Below are positions 8,646 through 17,800 of a DNA stretch of 64,000 nt, one piece after another. Every line of letters begins with the position of its first letter. Positions within the stretch are counted from its first letter, which is position 1. The notes below the pieces were generated by a model. The model saw only the letters and a list, made by a program, of their open reading frames with translations. It did no database searches and was not told where the DNA came from. The stretch covers positions 2,232,001 to 2,296,000 of the forward strand of contig CBDFNC010000005.1 in the NCBI GenBank assembly GCA_965249895.1, given 5' to 3'. The stretch comes from CBDFNC01 sp965249895. Lineage in GTDB: Bacteria > Pseudomonadota > Gammaproteobacteria > Enterobacterales > CBDFNC01. A program made the translations under genes and the position numbers.

Positions 8646-9127
8646 CGAGTATAAAGGCTCATACTAAGTATTAAAGTATCAACTAAATTGGCGGGGACGG
8701 AGCAGATTCGCCGCTATTCCTAGCACGAAAATGCCCCAAAACGAGCTGAAAACCTGCCTTATTATTCGTCATTTGGAATATTTAGGCTAATCCGAAAAGG
8801 GCTAACACCTCTTACTTCTTAATGTTGGCACAGAGTATGACAACCGTCAGGGCCTGTTTGAGAGTTTATCAATCGGGCCTGTGGTGTTAGCAAATCTCGG
8901 GGTTTGCCACAAAAGTTTGTTACGCACCGGAGAAAAAAGGGCAATTTCTAATACCTGAGTTAATCCGACTACCACTCGCTAATTTCTGTTTAGACTTTTT
9001 GGCACTATTTATGACGCTATAAGGGGGATCTGGCCTAAAGGCCAACACTACAGTTGAATTTAAACCGTGGTGTTTTCTGAGGTATATAAAGTTATAATCG
9101 GCTAGTAGATGAATAGAAGGGTGCATC

Positions 9128-9298
9128 ATGAATAAAAAACTTGAAGCCTATGGCGTACAAGCTGTCGAACGGCCAAAAATTAAAGCGACTAAACAGTTGG
9201 ACCTTACTGGCGACTTTGGACAGCAAATAGTGAAGTCTGAAACTAAGTTAGCCCTAAGAACACACCCGAAAACCTTCCAGAAGCTGGCTGATATGTAA
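9128..9298 (+). CDS. Small antitoxin-like protein paired with Doc
   Basis: A 56-aa protein starting MNKKLEAYGVQAVERPKIKA. It is too small for family recognition, but its size, its position immediately upstream of a Doc-family toxin and the stop/start overlap TAATG (9296-9300) are those of a translationally coupled antitoxin. The C-terminal half (TGDFGQQIVKSETKLALRTHPKTFQKLADM) could be the toxin-neutralising segment. A TATAAT -10 (9093-9098) and an AAGGG ribosome site precede it. Confidence 0.7.
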   Translation: MNKKLEAYGVQAVERPKIKATKQLDLTGDFGQQIVKSETKLALRTHPKTFQKLADM

Positions 9299-9687
9299 TG
9301 AATATCATTTGCTTTCCGTTCGAGCGTGTTATTGAGATAAATGCACTAATCTTGAGCACTGAACCAGGAATGAAAGGTTCAGTAGATATCCCTAAGCTAC
9401 AAGGGGCTCTTAGCAGAATAGACAATGCTATTGTTTATCAAGGTTTAGACGATATTTTTGAAATAGCAGCTAAATATACGGCTAGTATAGCAGTATCACA
9501 TGCCTGCCCTGATGCAAATAAACGCACTGGACTGGCTGTCGCTCTTGAGTACTTGTCGCTCAATGATTACGAAATTACCGAAGATAATGATCTTTTAGCC
9601 AATGCTGTTCGTGATTTAGTCACTAAAGAAATCAACGAAACCGACTTTGCCGATGTTTTGTATGCACAATACTTGAGAGGGCAATAG
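9298..9687 (+). CDS. doc: Doc-type (Fic fold) toxin
   Basis: A 129-aa death-on-curing family protein. The Fic/Doc motif is seen as H68-A-C-P-D72-A-N74-K75-R76 in SHACPDANKRTGLA. Doc enzymes phosphorylate EF-Tu and stop translation. The position normally held by Phe in HxFx(D/N)(A/G)NKR is Cys70, but His, Asp, Asn, Lys and Arg are intact, so activity is plausible. It overlaps the antitoxin stop codon by one base. Together with the recombinase and hipBA downstream it makes this stretch look like an accessory or island segment. Confidence 0.85.
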   Translation: MNIICFPFERVIEINALILSTEPGMKGSVDIPKLQGALSRIDNAIVYQGLDDIFEIAAKYTASIAVSHACPDANKRTGLAVALEYLSLNDYEITEDNDLLANAVRDLVTKEINETDFADVLYAQYLRGQ

Positions 9688-9801
9688 CTATCAGAATGTA
9701 ATGAGGTATCGAGAAGCCAGTTCTTCAGACTGGTTGTAAAGCTCCCTGTACCCAAGACACTACAATCATAATGACCAGCCACTTTTATTAAGGAGGTCAT
9801 C

Positions 9802-10395
9802 ATGGTCGCTTCAAACAAAAGGCGCAGCGGTGTTAAAAAACCTTTCCGATTAGAGGAAATCTGGCGAATTCGAACCCGGCTTGAGATCGAAAACAATTTA
9901 ATGCAACTGGCGCTGCTCAATCTGGCAATTGATAGTAAGCTCCGCTCAAGCGATTTGCTCCCCCTCAGAGTTTGTGATGTATCATCGCAAGATATGGTCT
10001 TCAACAGAGTTAAGCATGTTCAACAGAAAACCGATATTGAAGTACAATTCGAAATCACCCCAAAAACTCAACAAAGTTTAATGAAATGGATACTTTCTGC
10101 ATCTTTACAATCGAGTGACTACCTATTTTCAAGTTCTAGGAGAAAACAGCAACCAATCAGCTATTCCTATTATCGCCAGCTAGTTAAAACTTGGGCATTA
10201 CATCTCGGCTTAGATCCTGACTTTTATGGCACTCACTCAATGAGAAGAACGAAGGCAACGCTTATCTACGCAAAAACCAAAAATATTCGTGCGGTACAGT
10301 TGTTGCTCGGGCATACAAAAGTAGATAATACGATTCGATATTTGGGAGTTGAGCTTGAGGATGCTCTGCTGCTTTCGGAAGGAACTGATTGCTAA
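9802..10395 (+). CDS. Short tyrosine recombinase/integrase
   Basis: A 197-aa protein containing only the catalytic domain of tyrosine recombinases, similar in size to FimB/FimE, with no N-terminal SAM-like core-binding domain. The catalytic set is visible: R48 (KLRSSDL), K76 (QQKTD), H145 and R148 (THSMRR), H171 (LLGHTK) and nucleophile Y180 (IRYLGV). A complete Shine-Dalgarno AAGGAGGTC lies just before the ATG. It sits between two toxin-antitoxin modules. No attachment-site repeats were found near it, so target and role (inversion or integration) are unknown. Confidence 0.88.
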   Translation: MVASNKRRSGVKKPFRLEEIWRIRTRLEIENNLMQLALLNLAIDSKLRSSDLLPLRVCDVSSQDMVFNRVKHVQQKTDIEVQFEITPKTQQSLMKWILSASLQSSDYLFSSSRRKQQPISYSYYRQLVKTWALHLGLDPDFYGTHSMRRTKATLIYAKTKNIRAVQLLLGHTKVDNTIRYLGVELEDALLLSEGTDC

Positions 10396-10629
10396 AATTA
10401 TTAACATTAGCTTAGAGGTAAAGATAGACCAAGCTAATCTTAGCTCTGAGCTAAACCGACATTGCCCCTTTATCATCCAGAGTAAATGTTCATTTACATT
10501 CTGTTAATGCGAGCTAGCCCTACAAAAACTTATCCATGTTCATGATGATACCTTTGTTAATTTTGGGGGAGTCTGCATTAATCTAATTCTTTCAGCAAAC
10601 TTCTCACAATGACACCTACCCCATCAAAA

Positions 10630-10686
10630 GATAGCCATATAGCTAACTTTTTTTGTTTCCTCTATAATGTTAGCCATATAGCTAAC
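10630..10686 (+). promoter_or_regulatory. hipBA promoter with paired palindromic operators
   Basis: Two copies of a palindrome, (G)ATAGCCATATAGCTAAC at 10630-10647 and GTTAGCCATATAGCTAAC at 10669-10686, have arms GTTAGC/GCTAAC and an AT-rich centre. They flank a TATAAT -10 (10663-10668). The downstream copy ends 15 bases before hipB. Autorepression by HipB/HipAB bound at both copies is the obvious reading. Confidence 0.8.
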
Positions 10687-10700
10687 AAATAAAGAGGTGA

Positions 10701-10967
10701 ATGATGGCAAATCGTGAGCAAATAGGGCAAAAAATCAAACAACAAAGGAAAGATAGGCAGCTAACCCAATCTCAGCTTTCTGAATTAACCCGCATCAACA
10801 AAACAACCATCTCTGAAATTGAAAATGGGCGGTTCACAGGTTCGTTTGATATTTTCGAAAGGCTGCTGGATGCTGTTGGTCTGCAATTTGATATTGTGAC
10901 CAAGAAGCACTCCTTGCCCGATTGGGATGATATTGACGACTTGTTCTTAGAGGATGAAGATCAATGA
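10701..10967 (+). CDS. hipB: HipB-like antitoxin, XRE-family repressor
   Basis: An 88-aa protein that is almost entirely a Cro/C1-type helix-turn-helix: IGQKIKQQRKDRQLTQSQLSELTRINKTTISEIENG. An acidic C-terminal tail (DDIDDLFLEDEDQ) follows. The first codon could be either of two consecutive ATGs (10701 or 10704). The stop overlaps the hipA start (ATGA), typical of coupled hipBA. It should bind the paired palindromes upstream and neutralise HipA. Confidence 0.9.
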   Translation: MMANREQIGQKIKQQRKDRQLTQSQLSELTRINKTTISEIENGRFTGSFDIFERLLDAVGLQFDIVTKKHSLPDWDDIDDLFLEDEDQ

Positions 10968-12178
10968 GCATTTCACTACCAAACAAAGTAACTAAGTTGT
11001 CTGTGTTGGCGCAAGGTGATGAACTTGGCATACTGACGCATGGTTCCACCCATGTATACACCCCTATCCAAGAGGGGCAACACATCTCACTTACTATGAC
11101 CCAAAAAGGGTTGGATAGTTATTCATCCGGCTCAATTCATCCCATTTTTGCACAAAATCTCCCTGAGGGATTTAACCGTCGATTCATTGCTGAGAAGTTG
11201 GCAAGGTACGCCAAGGTTAACGACATGTACCTGCTGGCGATCCAAAGTGACAACGGGATCGGTATGCTGTCTTACAAAAGTGATTTTGAGTTGCCTGATG
11301 TTGAATCGGTCACCCTACAAGACATCCTGACCTACAAGAGTAAGGAACCACTTTTTCCTTTGCTACTGGAAAAATACTACCTTCGCAATTCATTGGCTGG
11401 TGTCCAGCCCAAGGTAAGCGTTCCGGCTAAAACAGACAGAACTATCGAGCAAAAGGATTTGATTGTAAAGTCCTTCGATAGCGAGTTTCCTTTACTGACG
11501 GTGAATGAATACGTTTGCATGGAGGCCGCGAGGTTTTGCGGCCTAGAGCCACCTAAAACCTACCTCTCCGAGTCTCTAGAGACCTTTGTTATTGAGCGGT
11601 TCGACTCTGACAAATCGGGGGCTAAGTTGGGGTATGAGGACTTCACAACGCTTCTCAAGAAGCCCAATGATCCAGATGCCAAATACACGGGTAGCTACGA
11701 GACATTATTGAGGGCGACGCACCGTTACACCAATGACATGACCGAGGTCGAGAGGGTGTATCGGTACATTGTGTTTAACTGCTTGATTGGCAACGGTGAC
11801 GCCCACCTCAAGAATTTTGCCCTGCAATACGATAACAAGCTGAAGAATGTACGAGTTTCCCCCCCATTCGACATTACCCACACTCTCATTTACGACACCA
11901 TCGATAACAAGATGGCGTTAAAGATGGCTAACAGTAAGGTGTTTCCTGACAGAGAACACCTGTTAAAACTCGGAGAGGGCAAAACATTTAACATCAGGGA
12001 TCGCAAAGATATCATCGAGGAGATGGGGGATTTGATCTCTGATTTTCTCACCCAGTCCGAGGAAATTGAATTTTTTGATGGACTGAAGGACTCAATAGGG
12101 GAGCATGTATCAAACTCGCTTAAACGTAGCTACTCGACCAAGTCGTACCGTCATGACCGCAAGCTTAAGTTTGAGTAA
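10964..12178 (+). CDS. hipA: HipA-like serine/threonine kinase toxin
   Basis: A 404-aa type II toxin kinase of the HipA family. The N-terminal subdomain (1-~100) contains the LPEGFNRRFIAEKLAR segment typical of HipA N1. The phosphorylatable loop region is NSLAGVQPKVSV (142-153). The catalytic segment is GNGDAHLKNFAL with D279, and the metal-binding FDITH has D303. HipA proteins phosphorylate aminoacyl-tRNA synthetases such as GltX and cause growth arrest. It is translationally coupled to hipB. All kinase landmarks are present, so it appears functional. Confidence 0.92.
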   Translation: MSISLPNKVTKLSVLAQGDELGILTHGSTHVYTPIQEGQHISLTMTQKGLDSYSSGSIHPIFAQNLPEGFNRRFIAEKLARYAKVNDMYLLAIQSDNGIGMLSYKSDFELPDVESVTLQDILTYKSKEPLFPLLLEKYYLRNSLAGVQPKVSVPAKTDRTIEQKDLIVKSFDSEFPLLTVNEYVCMEAARFCGLEPPKTYLSESLETFVIERFDSDKSGAKLGYEDFTTLLKKPNDPDAKYTGSYETLLRATHRYTNDMTEVERVYRYIVFNCLIGNGDAHLKNFALQYDNKLKNVRVSPPFDITHTLIYDTIDNKMALKMANSKVFPDREHLLKLGEGKTFNIRDRKDIIEEMGDLISDFLTQSEEIEFFDGLKDSIGEHVSNSLKRSYSTKSYRHDRKLKFE

Positions 12179-12646
12179 CAGTCGTAGTGGCATAGTGATT
12201 TTGGTCAGAGGTATATGGATTTCCCATACCTGTAGTAATCCATATTTTTCTAAAGTAGCAAAGCCACTGACACGCTTCTGTCCAGATGTGAGTTACGTTC
12301 AGTATGATACTTAAATACTCAGTAGTTGCCCGTGATACGGCTGAACATCGAGCTAGGATGATACTTTATTTTCACAGCTCAAAATTGAGCTCGATACAGA
12401 ATGGGGCTTCATAGATGCTTTAGTATGAGACTTTATTACTCTCCTACATGACCTACCCGGCAATGACACAGTGGCGCTTCAGAATTGAGACTGGAGCGCC
12501 ATACAGTTTAAAGCTAAGCAGCTGAATTAATCGCTATGTGCAGGTTGACTATTACCCCGGTTCGGCTCATGTAATTCTCGTCCAACCTAATCCTATACTT
12601 CTTGAACATGCCCCCTTCACCCAGCCTTCGCTGGCAAGGTTTGACT
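12179..12646. other. Intergenic gap between hipA and sufE, no gene seen
   Basis: 468 bases with no coding frame I trust. A weak hairpin after hipA (GGTAT...ATACC, 12211-12231) could help end transcription but lacks a T tract. A small hairpin CCAGCcttcGCTGG lies at about 12622-12635, downstream of sufE on the minus strand. Nothing else stands out. Confidence 0.5.
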
Positions 12647-13051
12647 TTACAGCAAGGTTTTAGCCTGAGTTTGAATATACTCGACCATAGCTGCCAGCCC
12701 CTGGGTTCGCGTAGGAGTTAAATGCTGCGTCAGGGACAATTGCTCGAATATTGGCTGTATTTCCAACGCCACCACATTGGCCGGTGTTTTATCCTTATAG
12801 AGAATAAAAACTATCGCCATCATACCTTTTACCAAAGAAGCATCACTGTCGCCGCACAGTACCATCACTCCCTGCGGGTTTACGCTTAGTTTAATCCACA
12901 CCTGGCTCTGACAGCCCGGCAGCAATAACTCAGGTGTCTTTTCCTGCTCGGGAAATACAGGTATTTTTGCTCCCAACTCTATCATATACAAATACCTTTC
13001 CTCCCAATCGGTACAGCGGGAAAAGTTTTTCAGCAGTTTTTCTATATTCAA
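12647..13051 (-). CDS. sufE: Cysteine desulfuration protein SufE
   Basis: A 134-aa SufE. C47 in LLPGCQSQVW is the sulfur-accepting cysteine that takes persulfide from SufS and passes it to the SufBCD scaffold. The N-terminal WEERYLYMIELGAKIP segment is characteristic. It is the last gene of the sufABCDSE operon, 41 bases after sufS. Confidence 0.95.
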   Translation of the reverse strand: MNIEKLLKNFSRCTDWEERYLYMIELGAKIPVFPEQEKTPELLLPGCQSQVWIKLSVNPQGVMVLCGDSDASLVKGMMAIVFILYKDKTPANVVALEIQPIFEQLSLTQHLTPTRTQGLAAMVEYIQTQAKTLL

Positions 13052-13092
13052 TGTTTTACCTTGTTAAAAATAATGGTTCCGTGCGGGCTTAA

Positions 13093-14316
13093 TCAAAGAT
13101 TCAATAGCTTATGGATCCTTATTAACCCATCCACCAGCCTATCTATATCTTCCCTTTGACTGTACAGGGCGATGGAAGCCCGGCACATAGCCGATACAGA
13201 GTAGAGCTCCATCAATGGCATAGCGCAATGATGACCTGTGCGAATAGCGATACCGTATTTATCGAGAAAGCTGCCGACATCAAACGCATGAAATGAACCA
13301 AGGTTAAAAGCGATCACTCCGGCCTTTTGCTCCGGACCATAAATATGCAAATCGGGCACAGACTTCATCGCCTCAAGGGCATAACTCATCAGAGCCGTTT
13401 CATATTGCTGAATTTGTTTTAAGCCAATGGATCCCAGGTACTCCAGTGCGGCGCCAAAACCGATAATACCGGTAATATTTGGCGTACCAGGCTCAAACCG
13501 CCAGGGGACGGTATTAAACTGAGTGCCTGTACTAAAGCTCACCTGACGGATCATGGCGCCGCCCCCTTGCCAGGGAGGCATAGAGTCCAGCAACGCCTTT
13601 TTCCCGTACAACACGCCGACTCCGGTAGGGCCGTAGAGTTTATGAGCTGAAAACACGTAAAAATCACAATCCAACGCCTGCACATCCACCACCTGATGCA
13701 TGACAGCCTGCGCGCCATCCACCAATATTACGGCGCCAGCATCTCTGGCCAGGGCAACTATCTGCTCAATTGGGTTAACCGTGCCTAATACATTGGAAAT
13801 ATGGGTTATCGCCACCAGTGCAGTTTTATCGTTTAACAAAAATTTAAGCCTGGCCAGGTCCAGTTGACCCTGCTGGTCCACCTCCCATACCCGGACTTTG
13901 ATATCCAGCTGTTGCTCCATTAACTGCCAGGGTACGATATTCGCGTGATGCTCCATTTCGGAAATAATGACTTCATCGCCTGGCTTAAAGAAAGCGCTGC
14001 CATAACTGTTGGCCACCAGGTTAATGGCTTCCGTGGCGCCTTTTACAAAAACAATCTCCTCCCTGCAGCTGGCGTTGATAAAGCTCGCCACCTGATCCCG
14101 CACCGTTTCCATCATCTCTGTCGCGTTGGCGCTAAGCTGATGTATTCCCCTGTGTACTGAGGCATATTGCTGCTGATCGAAGCATTTTACTCGCTCGATA
14201 ACAGAAATCGGTTTTTGGGCGCTGGCGGCGCTATCCAGATAAACCAGGGGTTGTCCATTTACCCTTTCACCCAGCACAGGAAAATCATCACGAATTTTTG
14301 CTATGGGGTAACTCAT
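13093..14316 (-). CDS. sufS: Cysteine desulfurase SufS
   Basis: A 407-aa PLP-dependent class V aminotransferase-fold desulfurase that strips sulfur from cysteine. The PLP lysine is in SAHKLYGPTG, and the catalytic cysteine C364 is in RTGHHCAMP. I set the start at ATG 14316 (MSYPIAKIRDDFPVL): it overlaps the sufD stop as ATGA, and the longer upstream frame would overlap sufD coding sequence. It acts with SufE on the SufBC2D scaffold. Confidence 0.95.
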   Translation of the reverse strand: MSYPIAKIRDDFPVLGERVNGQPLVYLDSAASAQKPISVIERVKCFDQQQYASVHRGIHQLSANATEMMETVRDQVASFINASCREEIVFVKGATEAINLVANSYGSAFFKPGDEVIISEMEHHANIVPWQLMEQQLDIKVRVWEVDQQGQLDLARLKFLLNDKTALVAITHISNVLGTVNPIEQIVALARDAGAVILVDGAQAVMHQVVDVQALDCDFYVFSAHKLYGPTGVGVLYGKKALLDSMPPWQGGGAMIRQVSFSTGTQFNTVPWRFEPGTPNITGIIGFGAALEYLGSIGLKQIQQYETALMSYALEAMKSVPDLHIYGPEQKAGVIAFNLGSFHAFDVGSFLDKYGIAIRTGHHCAMPLMELYSVSAMCRASIALYSQREDIDRLVDGLIRIHKLLNL

Positions 14317-15572
14317 ACAGGCTGCTCCCCAAGACGCTCTGCCAAACGAGCCAGCACCCAGGCCCGGCACTTTTCATCTTTAATTTCCTGGGTAAGCTCG
14401 GCCGCAAACGCGAACGTAATAATCTTATAGGCCTCGCTATGTTTAATACCCCTGGCCCTTAAGTAAAAGAGCTGCTCGGGATCGATCCGCCCTGTTGTCG
14501 CCCCATGGCTGCATTTAACGTCGTCTGCGTATATTTCCAACTGGGGTTTGCTATACACTTCTGCTTTATCCCCCAGCAACAGATTACGGTTATCCATCTG
14601 GCCATCGGTTTTCAACGCCCCTTTAGCCACCAGAATTTTGCCGTTAAACACGGCTCTTGCCTGGTCTTTTATAATGGTTTTATGCAACTGATTGCTTTCA
14701 CAATGACCCAGGTTATGTTCCAGATAAGTCCGACTGTCATATACCTGGCTTTTCACCGGCAGGGAAATGCTGTTCATTTCAAGCCTGCTGCCTTCACCCT
14801 GGCAACGAGCGCTGCTATGGTGTCGCACCAATTGTCCGCCGAGCAAATAACAGGTACTGCGCGCGTAGGCATCTCGTGCGAGGAAAATATCGTTATGGGC
14901 AAAGTGATAAGCTTGATCTGATTCCGCCATATATTTCGAATGGGTTAGCCTGGCATTATCTGCCACCGACATAGTCATCCTGGCACCGCTGTAACTGACG
15001 CTGTCCCCCAGGCTGACAAAATGTTCAATCACTTCCCCTTCTGCCCCGAGCTCCAGCTCCAGATGATGCCGGCTTTGTACCATGGACGGGCTTGACGCAG
15101 TATTAATATGTAGCAAATACAAAGGTTTTTCGGCTACTCTGTTTTTCCCCAGGCGTATGGAGATACCGCCCCTGGCTAACCCTTCGGTCAAATGGAGAAA
15201 TACCTCAGGGTTAATCGCTTCCGGTAACTTATGCGCCAGCTTACTTCCATAGCTAAACAAAGACGTTAACTGAAACTCACCACAAGCCAGTTCACTCAGG
15301 GTTAAATCCAGCTCACCATCAACGAAAACCAGCCGGTACGCATCCACAGGTAAAGCAAGTTGTCTTAGTCGCTCGGGTTTTACTTTAACTGGCGCCGGGC
15401 GTACAAAATTCAGCTCGGAAAATTGCGCCAGAGGGGTGTATTTCCAGTCTTCATCTGCCTGACTCGGAAACCCCTCTGCCATCAGTTTTTGCCAATGCTT
15501 CAGATGATGTTCTGTTGCCTGCTCATGCTGAAATTGCTTATGAAAACGGGACAAAACCTCGGTATTATTCAT
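14313..15572 (-). CDS. sufD: Fe-S cluster assembly scaffold protein SufD
   Basis: A beta-helix scaffold paralogue of SufB, 419 aa from MNNTEV (ATG 15572). An upstream in-frame ATG at 15590 lies inside sufC. The C-terminal half carries the typical SufD signature LLLGDKAEVYSKPQLEIYADDVKCSHGATTGRIDPEQLFYLRARGI, read in parts, including the conserved H of SHGAT. It forms the SufBC2D complex for de novo Fe-S assembly. It overlaps both neighbours by a few bases, showing tight coupling. Confidence 0.95.
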   Translation of the reverse strand: MNNTEVLSRFHKQFQHEQATEHHLKHWQKLMAEGFPSQADEDWKYTPLAQFSELNFVRPAPVKVKPERLRQLALPVDAYRLVFVDGELDLTLSELACGEFQLTSLFSYGSKLAHKLPEAINPEVFLHLTEGLARGGISIRLGKNRVAEKPLYLLHINTASSPSMVQSRHHLELELGAEGEVIEHFVSLGDSVSYSGARMTMSVADNARLTHSKYMAESDQAYHFAHNDIFLARDAYARSTCYLLGGQLVRHHSSARCQGEGSRLEMNSISLPVKSQVYDSRTYLEHNLGHCESNQLHKTIIKDQARAVFNGKILVAKGALKTDGQMDNRNLLLGDKAEVYSKPQLEIYADDVKCSHGATTGRIDPEQLFYLRARGIKHSEAYKIITFAFAAELTQEIKDEKCRAWVLARLAERLGEQPV

Positions 15573-16311
15573 CACCGGTGAGCCAACCATAACCTTTTTC
15601 CTCCAACTCTCCCACCAGGCTGAAGTCGCCCGACTTCACTATCTTCCCCTGGTATAAAACGTGTACGTGATCCGGCTTGATATAGTCCAGGATCCGCTGG
15701 TAGTGAGTGACGATAATAAAGGCCCGGTTCGAATCCCTCAGGCTATTCACCCCGTTTGCTACGGTTTTTAGCGCATCTATATCCAGTCCTGAATCGGTTT
15801 CATCCAAAATACAAAGTTCCGGCTCGAGGGCCGCCATTTGCAAGATATCGTTACGTTTTTTCTCTCCGCCGGAAAATCCCTCATTAACGGATCGGGACAA
15901 AAGATCGTCCGGCATATTCAGCAGACTAATTTTATCTTCAATAAAATCGGCAAACTCGAAACGCTCTAATGGCGCCAAACCGCGATACTCGCGCACCCCA
16001 TTGACCGAGGCTTGCAGGAAAAACTTATTGCTGACGCCGGGGATCTCCACCGGATATTGAAACGCCAGAAATAGACCTTCACCGGCTCTCTCTTCCGGCG
16101 CCAGCTCCAGCAAATCTATCCCCTTAAAAAGCACCTCTCCCTGGGTGACTTCATATTCATCACGGCCGGCCAGGGCACTGGACAAGGTGCTTTTTCCTGA
16201 GCCATTGGGGCCCATAATCGCATGTACTTCACCCGCTTTGATCTCAAGGTTCAAGCCTTTGAGAATTTCCGTGTCTTCTACGCTGACATGTAAATCTTTA
16301 ATCGTTAACAT
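15565..16311 (-). CDS. sufC: Fe-S cluster assembly ATPase SufC
   Basis: A 248-aa ABC-type ATPase. Start chosen at ATG 16311 (MLTIKDLHVSV), since the frame upstream runs into sufB without homology. Walker A is GPNGSGKST, the signature is FSGGEKKRND and Walker B is CILDETDSGLD, the SufC-specific form. SufC is soluble and drives conformational change of the SufB-SufD scaffold; it is not a transporter ATPase. It begins 7 bases after the sufB stop. Confidence 0.96.
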   Translation of the reverse strand: MLTIKDLHVSVEDTEILKGLNLEIKAGEVHAIMGPNGSGKSTLSSALAGRDEYEVTQGEVLFKGIDLLELAPEERAGEGLFLAFQYPVEIPGVSNKFFLQASVNGVREYRGLAPLERFEFADFIEDKISLLNMPDDLLSRSVNEGFSGGEKKRNDILQMAALEPELCILDETDSGLDIDALKTVANGVNSLRDSNRAFIIVTHYQRILDYIKPDHVHVLYQGKIVKSGDFSLVGELEEKGYGWLTGDE

Positions 16312-16318
16312 TTGTACT

Positions 16319-17800
16319 CTATCCCACACTGTGTTCCAGGCTGATGGCCAATAGCTTTTGCGCTTCCACCGCAAACTCCAGTGGTAACTCAGAAAATACG
16401 TCTTTACAGAAACCATTAACTATCATGGAGATAGCATCATCTTCACTAATCCCTCGCTGCAGACAATAAAACATCTGATCATCGCCAATCTTTGATGTGG
16501 TCGCCTCGTGCTCTATTTGCGCCGAGTTATTGCGCACTTCCACATAGGGAAAGGTATGCGCGCCACAAGCATCCCCAATCAACATAGAGTCACACTGAGT
16601 AAAGTTTCTGGCATTGCTGGCTCCCGGCAGAATTTTCACTAAACCCCGGTAGGTGTTTTCGCTGGCACCTGCGGATATACCTTTGGAAATAATGGTGGAT
16701 TTGGTATTTTTGCCGATATGGATCATCTTGGTGCCGGTATCGGCCTGCTGACGTCCGTTGGTTAACGCGACGGAGAAAAACTCCCCTATGGAATTATCCC
16801 CCAACAAGATCACGCTGGGATACTTCCAGGTGATCGCTGAGCCTGTTTCAGACTGGGTCCAAGACATCTTAGACCCGGCCCCTTCGCATAAAGCTCGTTT
16901 GGTAACAAAGTTAAGAATACCCCCCTGACTGTTTTCACTACCGGAAAACCAGTTCTGTACCGTGGAATATTTCACTTCGGCATCTTTGTGCAAGATAACC
17001 TCGACCACTGCGGCGTGCAGTTGATAGGTATCACGTACTGGTGCCGAACAGCCTTCGATATAGCTTACATAACTGCCTTCGTCCGCCACCAGGATAGTGC
17101 GTTCAAACTGCCCGGTTTTAGACTGGTTAATGCGAAAATAGGTGGATAATTCCATCGGGCATCGAACGCCCTTTGGTATATAGACAAAAGTGCCATCTGA
17201 TGCCACGGCCGCATTTAGCGCCGCGAAGAAATTGTCTTTCGGCGGCACCACTGAGCCCAGGTACTTTTGCACTAACTCAGGATAATCCTGGATCGCCTCG
17301 CTAAACGAGCAAAAAATAATGCCCTGCTCCGCCAGCTTATCCCGGTAGGTGGTAGTTACCGAAACGGAATCGAAAATAGCGTCAACTGCTATTTCCGCGC
17401 CTTCCCTGACAGGAACACCCAGCTGGTCGAACGCTTCCTCAACTTCCTTAGTCAGGAATTCATTGCTGCCGTCTTTAACCGCTTCACCGCCATCTTCGGA
17501 ATCACATGAATTGCAGGAGGGCGCCGCATAATAGCTGTAATCCTGATAATCAAGCGGCTCATAGTTTGCCTTCAACCAATGGGGCTCTTTCATTTTCTGC
17601 CAGGTTCGGTAGGCATCCAGTCTGAAATTCAACATCCATAGCGGTTCGTTTCTTTTTGCGGAAATGGCGCGAACCACAGCTTCGGTGATCCCCTTGGCTA
17701 ATTTATCTGTCGCGACCTGGGTATAAAACCCTTCTTTATATCCATCTCCATCCACCAGGGCCTGAACTTCCGGCTGGACCTCTATACTACTCTGAGTCAT
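16319..17800 (-). CDS. sufB: Fe-S cluster assembly scaffold protein SufB
   Basis: A 493-aa main scaffold of the SUF system. Conserved segments include PHWLKANYEPLDYQDYSYYAAP, VPPKDNFFAALNAAV, KGVRCPMELSTYFRIN and the C-terminal EHEATTSKIGDDQMFYCLQRGI. It starts immediately after the sufA stop (TAAATG). Clusters are built on SufB from SufS/SufE sulfur and handed to carriers such as SufA. Confidence 0.96.
   Translation of the reverse strand: MTQSSIEVQPEVQALVDGDGYKEGFYTQVATDKLAKGITEAVVRAISAKRNEPLWMLNFRLDAYRTWQKMKEPHWLKANYEPLDYQDYSYYAAPSCNSCDSEDGGEAVKDGSNEFLTKEVEEAFDQLGVPVREGAEIAVDAIFDSVSVTTTYRDKLAEQGIIFCSFSEAIQDYPELVQKYLGSVVPPKDNFFAALNAAVASDGTFVYIPKGVRCPMELSTYFRINQSKTGQFERTILVADEGSYVSYIEGCSAPVRDTYQLHAAVVEVILHKDAEVKYSTVQNWFSGSENSQGGILNFVTKRALCEGAGSKMSWTQSETGSAITWKYPSVILLGDNSIGEFFSVALTNGRQQADTGTKMIHIGKNTKSTIISKGISAGASENTYRGLVKILPGASNARNFTQCDSMLIGDACGAHTFPYVEVRNNSAQIEHEATTSKIGDDQMFYCLQRGISEDDAISMIVNGFCKDVFSELPLEFAVEAQKLLAISLEHSVG

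Noticed and set aside
8920..9129. A 69-codon minus-strand frame upstream of the antitoxin gene
   Set aside because: No family features; it overlaps the promoter region of the toxin-antitoxin pair.
9128..12178. Considered as an anti-phage defence island
   Set aside because: Only toxin-antitoxin genes and a recombinase are present; no recognisable defence nuclease, helicase or methylase was found.
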